From positions 6,076,001-6,140,000 of the forward strand of contig NZ_PHHD01000001.1 in NCBI RefSeq assembly GCF_002813445.1: DNA of 64,000 nt. Direction: 5' to 3'. This DNA comes from Pseudomonas tolaasii NCPPB 2192 (GTDB lineage: Bacteria; Pseudomonadota; Gammaproteobacteria; Pseudomonadales; Pseudomonadaceae). A model generated the notes under the pieces. The model was not told the DNA's origin. It did not search any database and saw nothing but the letters and a program-made list of their open reading frames with translations. The position numbers and the translations under genes are program-made. Of the stretch, positions 8,939 through 17,277 are shown piece after piece; positions within the stretch are counted from its first letter, which is position 1; each line of letters opens with the position of its first letter.

Positions 8939-9520
8939 ATGGCCCACACCAACCAATCCCAAGAAGCGACCACTTACTTCAACCTTCACACCGTCGGTAT
9001 CGGCTACCTCAACCGTGTTCGTGAAGTACAGGTCCGCCGCGGCCAGCCGTTCATGGCCTGCGATATCGCCGCACTGCACGGTGCCAGCGATGCGGTGGAG
9101 TACACCCGTTTCGACTGCAAAGTCGCTGGGGGTGAAGCTGAACGCTTGATTCGTCTCTATATGGACGCCGTCAAAGCCGAGAAAAAGGTCTTGCTGTCGT
9201 TCCGTATCGGCGACCTGTGGATCGATCCGTTTCTCTACGAGAAAGGCGATAAACAAGGTCAACCCGGTGCCAGCCTGAAAGGTCGTTTGCTGTTCATCGA
9301 TTGGATCAAGGTCAACGGGATGTTCGAATACAAAGCGCCCGCCAGGCAGGAAGCAACAGCACCTGCTGAGCAAGCGCCCACCAGTGAACCATCCCCACCA
9401 TCGGCTGATGCCGAAGCTGACGGGACCGACGAACCAACAGAGGCTCAGGTCGAACCTGAATCTCCACCCACTCCCCGCACGGCCCGCCGTGATGCCACCC
9501 GCACTGTTCAGTCCGCCTGA
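8939..9520 (+). CDS. STY4534/DUF3577-like ICE replication protein
   Basis: A 193-residue protein. The first about 130 residues match the STY4534/DUF3577 type (TTYFNLHTVGIGYLNRVREV, FMACDIAALHG, FDCKVAGGEAERLIRLY), a predominantly beta domain that resembles single-strand-binding OB folds. The rest is a Pro/Glu/Ala-rich, probably disordered tail. A strong ribosome site (CAGGAGAA) precedes the ATG. A structured RNA-like leader begins about 330 nt upstream, so expression may be controlled at the leader. A clear terminator hairpin follows at 9543. Confidence 0.75.
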   Translation: MAHTNQSQEATTYFNLHTVGIGYLNRVREVQVRRGQPFMACDIAALHGASDAVEYTRFDCKVAGGEAERLIRLYMDAVKAEKKVLLSFRIGDLWIDPFLYEKGDKQGQPGASLKGRLLFIDWIKVNGMFEYKAPARQEATAPAEQAPTSEPSPPSADAEADGTDEPTEAQVEPESPPTPRTARRDATRTVQSA

Positions 9521-9542
9521 ACAGTCCACGATGTTCCACATC

Positions 9543-9568
9543 AAGGCGCTCTCTCGAGCGCCTTTTCT
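9543..9568 (+). terminator. Rho-independent terminator after the STY4534-like gene
   Basis: Nine-bp perfect stem AAGGCGCTC/GAGCGCCTT with a TCTC loop, continuing into a pyrimidine/T-rich tail. It is placed between the STY4534-like gene and the next small ORF. Confidence 0.75.
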
Positions 9569-9591
9569 TCAATCAGCATAGGAGAACCGAC

Positions 9592-9849
9592 ATGGAATCC
9601 TTCTGGCTTTGCGACGACTGCCTATTCGCTGCGGCTTACGAGGACTACAGCGCGTTATCGCTCTACTACACGACGGATGAGATCGAGGATCGCATCGCCA
9701 ATATCCATCGTGGACTGGTTCGATTAATGCCCATCAGTGCCGACTTCGATCCCGAAGCCGGCTGGGGGATAAGAGCCTTTTCCCCATTGCCCTGCGACGG
9801 CTGTGGTTCACCCCTGCACGGTCAGCGCCATCAATTCACTCAGCTGTAA
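9592..9849 (+). CDS. Small hypothetical ICE protein with cysteine pairs
   Basis: An 85-residue protein preceded by AGGAGAA at good spacing. It has two cysteine pairs, one at the N-terminus (CDDC, residues 7-10) and one near the C-terminus (CDGC, about 69-72), spaced as in a small zinc-binding fold. The rest is acidic and helical. No family is recognised. It lies alone between a terminator and the radC leader. Confidence 0.65.
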   Translation: MESFWLCDDCLFAAAYEDYSALSLYYTTDEIEDRIANIHRGLVRLMPISADFDPEAGWGIRAFSPLPCDGCGSPLHGQRHQFTQL

Positions 9850-9891
9850 ACAGCGCGCCAGCGACTAACACCCGCCACGCTATATCCACCT

Positions 9892-9907
9892 GGGGACTCC
9901 ACTCCCC
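9892..9907 (+). promoter_or_regulatory. GGGGA/TCCCC leader hairpin upstream of radC
   Basis: A short G-rich hairpin (GGGGA, six-nt loop, TCCCC) followed by CGGGCG and, 28 nt later, by TTCGGAGG and the radC ATG. Very similar arrangements precede the genes at 32641 and 33105, which suggests a shared leader device. Confidence 0.45.
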
Positions 9908-9948
9908 TCGGGCGTGTACCCCTGATTGTTCCCTTCGGAGGTACCACC

Positions 9949-10443
9949 ATGAGCACCCAACTCACACTGATTGAAACCTCGGATGTCGAGGCTGATCGTA
10001 TCGTCCAAGAAAACCAGATGATCGACGAAGCGTTGCATATTCTGGATCGTCGGCTGTTCACCCGCGGCCCTACCCTGACCTCACCTGACGCCGTGGCCTC
10101 GTACTTAAAACTGCACCTTGTGCAACAGGAGCATGAGGTCTTCGGTGTGATGTTTCTCGACGCCCAGCACCGGGTGCTGGCGTTCGAGATCCTCTTTCAC
10201 GGCAGCATTGACGGCGCCAGCGTTTACCCCCGACAGGTCATGAAGAGATCCATGGCTCATAACGCCGGCGCTGTCATTTTGGTCCACAACCACCCTTCAG
10301 GTTGTACGGAACCCAGTCAGGCGGATCGCCTCTTGACCGCACGGTTGAAGGAGGCCTTGGCCATGATCGAGGTGCGCGTTTTGGACCACTTCATCGTCGG
10401 TGAAGGCCGTCCGCTCTCCCTTGCCGAACATGGCTGGCTGTAA
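9949..10443 (+). CDS. radC: RadC-family JAMM-domain protein
   Basis: A 164-residue RadC (MPN/JAB-like) protein. The metal-binding JAMM signature is complete: HNHPSG at residues 109-114, followed by the aspartate in PSQADR (about 118-123). The conserved segment EVFGVMFLDAQHRVLAFE is also present. The N-terminal helix-hairpin-helix of chromosomal RadC is missing, as in most mobile-element versions (about 160 residues). RadC-like proteins of ICEs are common and their biochemical role is unsettled. The strong site CGGAGG precedes the ATG; a terminator lies just downstream. Confidence 0.92.
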   Translation: MSTQLTLIETSDVEADRIVQENQMIDEALHILDRRLFTRGPTLTSPDAVASYLKLHLVQQEHEVFGVMFLDAQHRVLAFEILFHGSIDGASVYPRQVMKRSMAHNAGAVILVHNHPSGCTEPSQADRLLTARLKEALAMIEVRVLDHFIVGEGRPLSLAEHGWL

Positions 10444-10450
10444 TCCTCAC

Positions 10451-10478
10451 AGGCGTCTTCGGGCGCCTTGTTCATTTT
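10451..10478 (+). terminator. Rho-independent terminator after radC
   Basis: Stem AGGCGTC/GGCGCCT (one G-T pair) closed by a TTCG tetraloop and followed by TGTTCATTTT, 7 nt after the radC stop. The next gene starts 17 nt further on, so it could also act as an attenuator. Confidence 0.7.
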
Positions 10479-10495
10479 CACTCTCGAGAACCCTC

Positions 10496-11242
10496 ATGCA
10501 CCCCGCACACCAAACCTCAACCCTGCTGACGGCCTCAAACCCATTTGTTCGCGGCTACGACAACCTGCATATCGCACGGCTGCTACTGATCACCGATGAA
10601 AACGACTGCCCTCCCTGCTTTCGCCCCGTACACGACACACAGGCGCAGCTGCCCGACGAAGAGTTGCAACTGTTCCCCTGCCTGTTCAATGACGATTTCG
10701 TCTTGATCAGCGAAGGCCAATCCATTCCGAAGGACTTGGAGGAACGCTGCCCGTCTACCGGGTTGGTGCGCCAAGTGATCTACGCCGTGATGGGCGAAAT
10801 GTTCAACGAGCGGCATCACGTCGGCGATTTGTACTCCCTGGAAGAAGCCCAAGTCATGGTCCATCGCTTGAGCTTCGAAACGGGACACTACAGTCGAGCC
10901 TGGGAGATCAGTACCGCGCACCTTCCCGACGAAGCGATGCTGTGCCTGGAGGCGTGGGTCGGTCACTCCGCCCTGTGGCAAACCGGCCTCTTGTTCGAGC
11001 TGTTCAACTTGCCGGATTGCTGTGGCATCGGTTGCAAACTGATCGGCACGCCATGGACGGACGACAACCTGCTGAACATTGAGAGCCAGCCATACTCCAG
11101 CCTGAGACAAGAGCAGCTCGACGCCGGCACGCCGGAAGCCTTGGTCAACACACTGTACCTGGCGGCATTGGCGGATGTGCGATTGTTGATTTTCGACCCC
11201 GACGCTGCCGTTTTGGATGGGCTCGCCATTTTTGACGAATAG
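10496..11242 (+). CDS. Hypothetical ICE accessory protein
   Basis: A 248-residue protein of unknown function placed between radC and the secretion genes, a common position for accessory ICE genes. The start ATG 10496 is chosen over an in-frame ATG at 10400 that lies inside radC. The sequence is acidic and shows no catalytic motif that I know. A short segment (WEISTAHLPDEAMLCLEAW, about 138-156) resembles the DUF5983-type proteins often seen here, but this match is weak. The gene ends in a long terminator region. Confidence 0.65.
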   Translation: MHPAHQTSTLLTASNPFVRGYDNLHIARLLLITDENDCPPCFRPVHDTQAQLPDEELQLFPCLFNDDFVLISEGQSIPKDLEERCPSTGLVRQVIYAVMGEMFNERHHVGDLYSLEEAQVMVHRLSFETGHYSRAWEISTAHLPDEAMLCLEAWVGHSALWQTGLLFELFNLPDCCGIGCKLIGTPWTDDNLLNIESQPYSSLRQEQLDAGTPEALVNTLYLAALADVRLLIFDPDAAVLDGLAIFDE

Positions 11243-11303
11243 CAACGTGTTCAGCGTTAACACGAACCGCCTTGAATCAACTTTCTCACTGAATCGCTCC
11301 TTC

Positions 11304-11346
11304 ACCTCATGTCAGGTTCTGCACTGAATCTGACATGAGGTTTTTT
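11304..11346 (+). terminator. Strong terminator hairpin overlapping the pilL ribosome site
   Basis: A perfect 12-bp stem (ACCTCATGTCAG and its complement), a 14-nt loop, and six T residues. The T-run ends 2 nt before the pilL ATG, and the only ribosome-site-like GAGG (11337-11340) lies inside the 3' arm. It may stop readthrough from upstream and at the same time hide the pilL ribosome site. Confidence 0.75.
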
Positions 11347-11348
11347 CC

Positions 11349-11891
11349 ATGGAGCGTTTTTTCACGCCTGTGTGCCTGCTGGGTTTGTTGAGCGCCTGCA
11401 CTGCGCAAATCCCTACCCCATTACCGACCCATTCAGAGATCGACAGTGGCTTCAATCAGGCCCAGCTCTCGTCGGCCACAGCTGTAGGAAGCCATCCGGC
11501 AGAGCTTCGTTATGGCCGCTATACGCTGGTCAGCACCGAACCCACCACGGAACAACGCGATCTTCTCGCTCAAATCATTGACGTGAGTATCCCGTCCAAC
11601 CTAAATCCATCGGTAGAGGAGGCGATGCACTACGTGCTGCTGCGCTCGGGTTATTCGCTCTGTCCAGTTTCCCCGTCGGTGGAGGTGCTGTTTACCCGGC
11701 CCCTGCCAGCGGCCCATTACCAGCTCGGTCCAATCCCGTTGCGCCGCGCGCTACAAGTGTTGGCTGGCCCCGCTTGGCAACTCACGACCGATGAAGTCAG
11801 CCGTTCGGTTTGCTTCGAACAGCAAAAAACTAATGCCAGCGTCACGCCGATCACGCCAGTCTCGCCCCATCAATGGGAGGCGCGTCCATGA
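11349..11891 (+). CDS. PilL-like lipoprotein of the ICE (TIGR03748-like)
   Basis: A 180-residue lipoprotein. It has a short signal with a lipobox (LLSAC, mature Cys at about residue 17). The conserved segment TIGR03748 (about 55-150: RYTLVSTEPTTEQRDLLAQI, then NPSVEEAMHYVLLRSGYSLC) is the N-terminal domain of PilL-type proteins of PFGI-1-class ICEs. It probably supports the outer-membrane side of the pilus or secretion channel. This is the first gene of the long secretion operon; its ribosome site is inside a terminator stem (11304). It overlaps the next gene by 4 nt. Confidence 0.75.
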   Translation: MERFFTPVCLLGLLSACTAQIPTPLPTHSEIDSGFNQAQLSSATAVGSHPAELRYGRYTLVSTEPTTEQRDLLAQIIDVSIPSNLNPSVEEAMHYVLLRSGYSLCPVSPSVEVLFTRPLPAAHYQLGPIPLRRALQVLAGPAWQLTTDEVSRSVCFEQQKTNASVTPITPVSPHQWEARP

Positions 11892-12559
11892 AAGCCTCAA
11901 CGTTTCAAACCCTCATCATTGGATTGCTTTGCCTGGCGGTCGCCGGCCTGAGCAGTGGTTTGTATAACCAGTATCAGCGCTTGGCCGAGCTACAGAGCAC
12001 GGATACGCAATACCAACAAACCCTGGACATCCTGCAACGAGATTCAAGCGCTCTCAAGGACACACAGGAAAAACTGCAGTACGCACTGATAGACCTGAAG
12101 CAAATGGTCGATACCGGTGAGCTACAGGCCAATACCCTCGATCCGATGCTGGATCAGTGGGCGCAAGAAATACAGGAACTGCACGATGGTCTGGCAGCCC
12201 GTGCCACCGCGGCAGACATGACCGCGCTACGTGCACGCTTTGAGCACGTCGAGCAGCAGCTCCTGAACCTCAAGACCAAGCCTTCACTCCCACCACCGAC
12301 CTCTTCCACGACCCAGCCGAAAAAGACCGCTCACCCCAAGCCCATCCCGCTCTCGCCACCGTTCTCAGTGTTGGGGGTCGAGTCCCGCGGTGGAGAGCAC
12401 TTTCTGGCGATCGCACCTCATGACAGCCGCTCTCTCACAGAGGTTCGACTGCTGCATAGCGGCGAGGAATTCGGCGCCTGGCACCTAAAAGTACTGGAGC
12501 CGAACGCTGCCATCTTCGCGGTGGCCGCTCAGCCAGACCAGACCGTGCACCTCCCTTGA
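11888..12559 (+). CDS. Membrane-anchored coiled-coil protein of the secretion cluster
   Basis: A 223-residue protein with one N-terminal membrane helix (about residues 6-24) and a long helical, probably coiled-coil region rich in Gln, Leu and Glu (about 25-125), a Pro/Thr linker and a C-terminal beta-rich domain with LGVESRGGEHFLAI. The topology is that of a bitopic periplasmic protein. The ATG at 11888 is chosen because GGAGG sits 7 nt upstream; an in-frame ATG at 11873 lies before that site. The function is unknown. The position between the PilL lipoprotein and the TIGR03759-like gene indicates a role in the conjugative apparatus. Confidence 0.72.
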   Translation: MKASTFQTLIIGLLCLAVAGLSSGLYNQYQRLAELQSTDTQYQQTLDILQRDSSALKDTQEKLQYALIDLKQMVDTGELQANTLDPMLDQWAQEIQELHDGLAARATAADMTALRARFEHVEQQLLNLKTKPSLPPPTSSTTQPKKTAHPKPIPLSPPFSVLGVESRGGEHFLAIAPHDSRSLTEVRLLHSGEEFGAWHLKVLEPNAAIFAVAAQPDQTVHLP

Positions 12560-12568
12560 GAAGCAATC

Positions 12569-13288
12569 ATGAACAGAACGAAACTGCCCGCCATCGTCTG
12601 TCTGGTTTCGCTACTGATCACCGGTGCTGCGGTGGGTAACCCCGTCACGACACAGTCACGGATTCAGGACACGCAGTCCGCTCCGCTGCGGCGCTCTCAC
12701 TCTGAACAGGCTGCGAGCTGGGGGCTGACCGAGCAGGAGTGGACGCGCTTCGAACAGATCCAAGCCGGCCCACGCGGTTTCTGGAGCCCGAACCTCGATC
12801 CGTTGACCACACTCGGAGTCGAAGCCGAGACCGACCAAGAGCGCCATCGCTATGCCGAACTACAGGTAGCGCTCGAAGCCAAACGCGCCGAACGCGAGTT
12901 GGCCTACCAAAACGCTTACACCGCGGCCTGGGCCAAGCTGTTCCCCGGGCTGCTGCCGATCCAGGGCATGGCATCCCCGTCCCCCATCGGCTCAGCGGCC
13001 GCGCCCCGCCAAGCCTTGTTTGTCGAGGATCACTGCCCAGCATGCACCGCCGAAGCGCAGCGTCTGCAAAGCAGTGACACGGCGTTCGATATCTACCTGG
13101 TGGGCAGCCAAGGCGAGGATGAACGCGTCCGTCGCTGGGCTCGGCAAGCCGGCATTGATCCGACCAAGGTTCAACGCCGCCAAATCACCCTGAACCACGA
13201 CCGTGGTCGCTGGTTCAGCCTGGGTGCCTTGGGGTCATTACCTGCCACATTTCAACAGGTGAATGGACAATGGCAACGCCTCGACTGA
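12569..13288 (+). CDS. TIGR03759-like ICE protein (PFL_4693 type)
   Basis: A 239-residue exported protein with an N-terminal signal peptide (about residues 1-24). The TIGR03759 core contains LTEQEWTRFEQIQAGPRGFW and a C-terminal domain with CPAC at about 153-156 embedded in a beta-alpha pattern like thioredoxin-fold proteins. A redox or disulfide role is possible but inferred. It starts 9 nt after the previous gene and overlaps the transglycosylase by 19 nt. Confidence 0.8.
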   Translation: MNRTKLPAIVCLVSLLITGAAVGNPVTTQSRIQDTQSAPLRRSHSEQAASWGLTEQEWTRFEQIQAGPRGFWSPNLDPLTTLGVEAETDQERHRYAELQVALEAKRAERELAYQNAYTAAWAKLFPGLLPIQGMASPSPIGSAAAPRQALFVEDHCPACTAEAQRLQSSDTAFDIYLVGSQGEDERVRRWARQAGIDPTKVQRRQITLNHDRGRWFSLGALGSLPATFQQVNGQWQRLD

Positions 13289-13809
13289 GTGGTATTGCGC
13301 TGATGCTAGCGGCACAGGCCGAGGAGCTTCCACCTCCAGCCTACCAATTGGCGGCGCGTGGCGCCGACATCCCTTCTACGGTGCTGTTCGCCATTGCCCT
13401 GCAAGAGAGTGGTATTCGCGTCCGTGGTCGACTGCGACCCTGGCCTTGGACCCTTAACATCGCCGGAACACCTTACCGCTTCGCCAGTCGCCAAGCCGCC
13501 TGTCACGCCTTGCTTCAGGCGCTCGCCCGACATGACGCGAAGCGGGTCGACGCCGGACTCGGGCAAACCAACCTGGGTTACCACGGCCAACGTTTTTCGA
13601 GCCCCTGTGAAGCCCTGGATCCCTACCGAAATCTCGCCGTGACCGCCGCGCTGTTACAAGAGCATCACGCCGCCACCGGCGATTGGGTATCAGCAGCCGG
13701 ACGCTATCACCGCCCGGCAGGCGGCGCGCCGGCTGCGCGTTACCGCGTAGGCTTTTCCCGACAACTCGAACGACTGCTGGTTTCCTTCGAACAGGGCACA
13801 CCACCATGA
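13270..13809 (+). CDS. Lytic transglycosylase (SLT-like)
   Basis: A 179-residue lysozyme-like lytic transglycosylase. The catalytic glutamate is probably in IALQESG (residues 44-50), and DAGLGQTNLGYH (about 94-105) matches the conserved GLMQI/Q-x-N motif region of the family. The substrate is peptidoglycan; in conjugation systems such enzymes open the wall for channel assembly. No clear signal peptide is visible at this start, so export may use the first helix or the start may be further upstream. It overlaps the genes on both sides by 19 and 4 nt. Confidence 0.82.
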   Translation: MATPRLSGIALMLAAQAEELPPPAYQLAARGADIPSTVLFAIALQESGIRVRGRLRPWPWTLNIAGTPYRFASRQAACHALLQALARHDAKRVDAGLGQTNLGYHGQRFSSPCEALDPYRNLAVTAALLQEHHAATGDWVSAAGRYHRPAGGAPAARYRVGFSRQLERLLVSFEQGTPP

Positions 13810-14321
13810 AGCGAATATCCCTTACCGGCTATTTCATCCTACTCTTGGCACCGTTCGCCCAGCCGGAGTTGACCGTAGCCGGGGATCAGCCTAGCGACTT
13901 CACCCGCCTCCATTTTCAGGTCGCCAGGCCGCCCATAAACAACCAGATCCAGTCCGATCGGGCCATACATACAGACCTATCCACGTTTGCTGATGAAGCC
14001 TGGACACTGCCCGTCCGCAGCTCTCTCTTGACCCCAGGCCAGATCACGTCTCGTGCCCTGAACATGCCGGGCTTACGGCCATTTTTCCTGGTCGGTGAGG
14101 ATAACCAGTCACTGGCTTGGTTGCATCAACGCGCGGCTGGATTGCAGAAAATAGGCGCGGCTGGCCTCGCCGTCGAAGTGGCTAATACTGAAGCCCTGGC
14201 CCGGATTCGAGCAGCCGCTCCGGGCATCACTATACTGCCAGTCAACGGCAACGACATCGCCACCCGCTTGCAGATTGAGCACTACCCCGTCTTGATCACT
14301 GCCACCTCACTGGAACAGTGA
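13806..14321 (+). CDS. TIGR03765-like ICE protein (PFL_4695 type)
   Basis: A 171-residue exported protein with a signal peptide (about residues 1-25). The C-terminal two thirds match the TIGR03765/PFL_4695 type (SSLLTPGQITSR, then PFFLVGEDNQSLAWLHQRA). The alternation of small beta-strands and helices suggests a compact periplasmic domain. The start ATG 13806 overlaps the transglycosylase stop; the longer version from 13683 is rejected. It precedes TraD with a 4-nt overlap. Confidence 0.78.
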   Translation: MKRISLTGYFILLLAPFAQPELTVAGDQPSDFTRLHFQVARPPINNQIQSDRAIHTDLSTFADEAWTLPVRSSLLTPGQITSRALNMPGLRPFFLVGEDNQSLAWLHQRAAGLQKIGAAGLAVEVANTEALARIRAAAPGITILPVNGNDIATRLQIEHYPVLITATSLEQ

Positions 14322-16489
14322 GCCCGGTCATGACCGAACATGCAATGGAATCCAAGCTCCGGCCAGCGGTGGAGCTGTACACCGTAGCGATCTGCATCGC
14401 CGCCGCGGTGCTGTGCGTGTATTCGCCCTGGGCCGTGGCCCTATCACCCGAGATCGGTCTGGTTGCAGCGCTGGCCTACGCCCTATTCGGCCTCATCCGC
14501 CTGCGACAAGCCTGGGAGGTGCTACGCTATCGGCGCAATATCCGTCGCCTACCCCGCTACGAACTGACCAGCCGACAGATTCCGGTCAGCCGCAAACGTC
14601 TATTCATGGGTCCCGGCTTTCGCTGGACCCGCCTGCACACCCAGCGCTTGGTCGAGGCCCAGGATCCGGCAGTCGCCCACTATGTCGAGCAACCGACCAC
14701 CTACCGCCTGGCCCGAGGACTCGAACGGCGCCTGGAGCATGCACCGTTTCCGCTCTCGACATTGGCCCGTGTCACCGCCTGGGACAGTGCCTTCAATCCG
14801 TTGCGCCCTTTGCCCTCGGTAGGTGGCTCGCCGCTGTTGCATGGGGTCGAGCCCAATGAAACGGAGGTCAGTCTGCCACTGGGCGAACGGGTCGGACACA
14901 CCCTGGTGCTCGGCACTACTCGTGTCGGCAAGACGCGACTTGCCGAGGTGTACATCACTCAGGACATTCACCGTGTTGAACATGAGGTAGTGATTGTCTT
15001 CGATCCGAAGGGCGATGCCGACTTGCTCAAACGGATGTATGTCGAAGCCAAGCGCGCCGGTCGGGAGAAGGAATTCTATGTTTTCCATCTAGGCTGGCCA
15101 GAGATCTCCGCGCGTTACAACGCCGTAGGACGTTTCGGGCGAATTTCGGAAGTGGCGTCGCGCATCGCCGGGCAGCTCAGCGGTGAAGGCAACTCTGCGG
15201 CCTTTCGTGAGTTCGCCTGGCGTTTCGTCAACATCATCGCCCGCGCTCTGATCGAGTTGGGCCGGCGTCCAGACTACCTGCAGATCCAGCGACATGTGGT
15301 CAACATCGACGCCCTGTTCATCGAGTACGCCCAGCAGTTTTTCGCCAAGACCGACCCGAAGGCGTGGGAAGTGATCGTCCAGCTCGAAGGCAAGCTCACC
15401 GAGAAAAACATTCCCCGGCATATGGTGGGACGCGATAAGCGCGTGGTGGCCATCGAGCAGTACCTGGCGGCCAAACGGGTATTTGATCCGGTAATGGACG
15501 GGCTGCGTTCGGCAGTGCGCTACGACCGTACTTACTTCGACAAGATTGTTGCCTCGCTACTACCGCTGCTGGAAAAACTCACCACCGGCAAGACCGCCCA
15601 GTTACTGGCCCCCAACTACACCGATTTAGATGACCCGCGGCCGATCTTCGACTGGATGCAGATCATCCGAAAACGCGGCATCGTCTACGTCGGCCTCGAT
15701 GCGTTGACCGACGCCGAGGTGGCCGCCGCCGTGGGCAACTCCATGTTTGCCGATCTGGTCTCAGTGGCCGGGCATATCTACAAACACGGCATCGATCATG
15801 GCCTGCCCGCATCAGGCAGCAGCAGTGACAAGCTACCGATCAACCTGCACGCCGATGAGTTCAACGAGTTGATGGGCGATGAATTCATTCCGCTGATCAA
15901 CAAGGGCGGCGGCGCGGGTATCCAAGTGACGGCGTACACCCAAACCCTCAGCGATATCGAAGCGCGTATCGGCAACCGCGCCAAAGCCGGCCAGGTCATC
16001 GGCAACTTCAACACGCTGCAGATGCTCCGCGTGCGCGAAACCGCCACCGCTGAGCTGCTCACCCAACAGTTGCCCAAGATCAACGTGCTGACCAAGACCC
16101 TGGTCTCGGGGGCCACCGACACCTCCGATCCGGAGGCCAACACGGATTTCACCTCGTCCTCCCAAGACCGGGTCAGCAGCACCAGCGTGCCACTGATCGA
16201 ACCGGCCCATATCGTCAGCTTACCCAAGGGGCAAATGTTCTCGTTCCAGGTGGGCGGTCAGCTCTGGAAAGTCCGCATGCCTCTGCCCAAACCTTCGCCA
16301 GACGATGCCATGCCCAAGGATCTTCAAGAGCTCACTCAGCGGATGCGCGTCAGCTACAACGAACAGGCGGGGCACTGGTGGAGTGCAAGTGGCGGCGGTC
16401 CGACGCTAGACTTCGATCCAGATCGGGTTACGCCTCCAAGCACTCCTTCAGCGCTGGATGCAAGTGTTCCTGCTAAGGAAGCCCTATGA
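14318..16489 (+). CDS. traD: Type IV coupling protein TraD (SXT/PFGI-1 type)
   Basis: A 723-residue FtsK/VirD4-like coupling ATPase that connects the relaxosome with the secretion channel. Two N-terminal membrane helices (about 21-60) precede the motor. Walker A is GTTRVGKTRLAE (about 197-208), Walker B-like VIVFDPKGDADLL (about 227-239), and AYTQTLSDIEARIGNRAK (about 540) matches the conserved distal region. The GTG at 14318 overlaps the previous stop (GTGA); an ATG at 14330 is an alternative. The C-terminal tail (about 670-723) is variable. Confidence 0.9.
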   Translation: MSPVMTEHAMESKLRPAVELYTVAICIAAAVLCVYSPWAVALSPEIGLVAALAYALFGLIRLRQAWEVLRYRRNIRRLPRYELTSRQIPVSRKRLFMGPGFRWTRLHTQRLVEAQDPAVAHYVEQPTTYRLARGLERRLEHAPFPLSTLARVTAWDSAFNPLRPLPSVGGSPLLHGVEPNETEVSLPLGERVGHTLVLGTTRVGKTRLAEVYITQDIHRVEHEVVIVFDPKGDADLLKRMYVEAKRAGREKEFYVFHLGWPEISARYNAVGRFGRISEVASRIAGQLSGEGNSAAFREFAWRFVNIIARALIELGRRPDYLQIQRHVVNIDALFIEYAQQFFAKTDPKAWEVIVQLEGKLTEKNIPRHMVGRDKRVVAIEQYLAAKRVFDPVMDGLRSAVRYDRTYFDKIVASLLPLLEKLTTGKTAQLLAPNYTDLDDPRPIFDWMQIIRKRGIVYVGLDALTDAEVAAAVGNSMFADLVSVAGHIYKHGIDHGLPASGSSSDKLPINLHADEFNELMGDEFIPLINKGGGAGIQVTAYTQTLSDIEARIGNRAKAGQVIGNFNTLQMLRVRETATAELLTQQLPKINVLTKTLVSGATDTSDPEANTDFTSSSQDRVSSTSVPLIEPAHIVSLPKGQMFSFQVGGQLWKVRMPLPKPSPDDAMPKDLQELTQRMRVSYNEQAGHWWSASGGGPTLDFDPDRVTPPSTPSALDASVPAKEAL

Positions 16490-16529
16490 CGCCGTCGGCC
16501 CTACAGTGCATCTCGTGGATTCAAGGAGG

Positions 16530-17258
16530 ATGACTTCATCTCAGCGCCCTCCACCGCAACCCAACCAGAGCCCAGGGCTGATCGTCTCGGCGATTAGCCT
16601 GGTCCTGCGCATTATCGGTTTGTTGATCGCCTCGTTGCTGCTCTCGATTCTAATCGAGTGGGCCGGTCTGCTGCTGTTCTGGGGCGATCAAGGCTGGCGA
16701 CACAGTCAGGCGATGATGAGCAGCGAACTGGGCTGGTTCAGTGAGCACTTCACATCCTCACTGATTATCCAACAGCCTGGACAGACGATTGTCCAGTGGT
16801 TGGATTTCCTCAAGCAGTGGTTACTGGTCAAGACCGGTTTTACGGATTTTGCCCAGCAGGCTCGAGTCTCGAGCCAGGGCAACGGCTTATGGAGCGGGAT
16901 CAATCAGCTCTACGTGAGCATCGAGGACTTTGTGCTGGCAGCGGTGTACGTCAGCTTCACCTTCGTGGTGCGCCTGACCATTCTGGCCCTGGCCACACCC
17001 TTGTTTCTGCTGGCGATGTTCACCGGTTTTATCGACGGCCTGATGCACCGTGACCTGCGAAAATTTGGAGCCGGGCGAGAGAGCAGTTTTGTCTATCACC
17101 GCGCCAAGCGGGCAGTGATGCCATTGCTGATCGTGCCGTGGATCATTTATCTCTCTCTACCCTTCTCGCTCAATCCTATAGCCGTATTTTTGCCGTGCGC
17201 GGTGACGCTCGGAATAACGACAGCTATCACCGCGGCGACGTTTAAAAAATACATCTGA
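16530..17258 (+). CDS. TIGR03747-like ICE membrane protein (PFL_4697 type)
   Basis: A 242-residue integral membrane protein with about four hydrophobic helices (residues 16-40, 130-165 and 205-235 are the clearest). The family is TIGR03747. The start is uncertain: the ATG at 16530 matches the family's N-terminus, but its purine-rich site (AAGGAGG) is directly adjacent, so a GTG upstream (16506 or 16515) may be used. It follows traD by 40 nt and faces the YniB-like gene across a 19-nt gap. Confidence 0.78.
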   Translation: MTSSQRPPPQPNQSPGLIVSAISLVLRIIGLLIASLLLSILIEWAGLLLFWGDQGWRHSQAMMSSELGWFSEHFTSSLIIQQPGQTIVQWLDFLKQWLLVKTGFTDFAQQARVSSQGNGLWSGINQLYVSIEDFVLAAVYVSFTFVVRLTILALATPLFLLAMFTGFIDGLMHRDLRKFGAGRESSFVYHRAKRAVMPLLIVPWIIYLSLPFSLNPIAVFLPCAVTLGITTAITAATFKKYI

Positions 17259-17277
17259 TAAACGTATTGCTGGCGTG

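Noticed and set aside
10583..11305. A 240-codon minus-strand frame opposite the gene at 10496
   Set aside because: No ribosome site at its start and no domain; the plus-strand frame follows a terminator and fits the operon direction. Some doubt remains because neither product is recognised with certainty.
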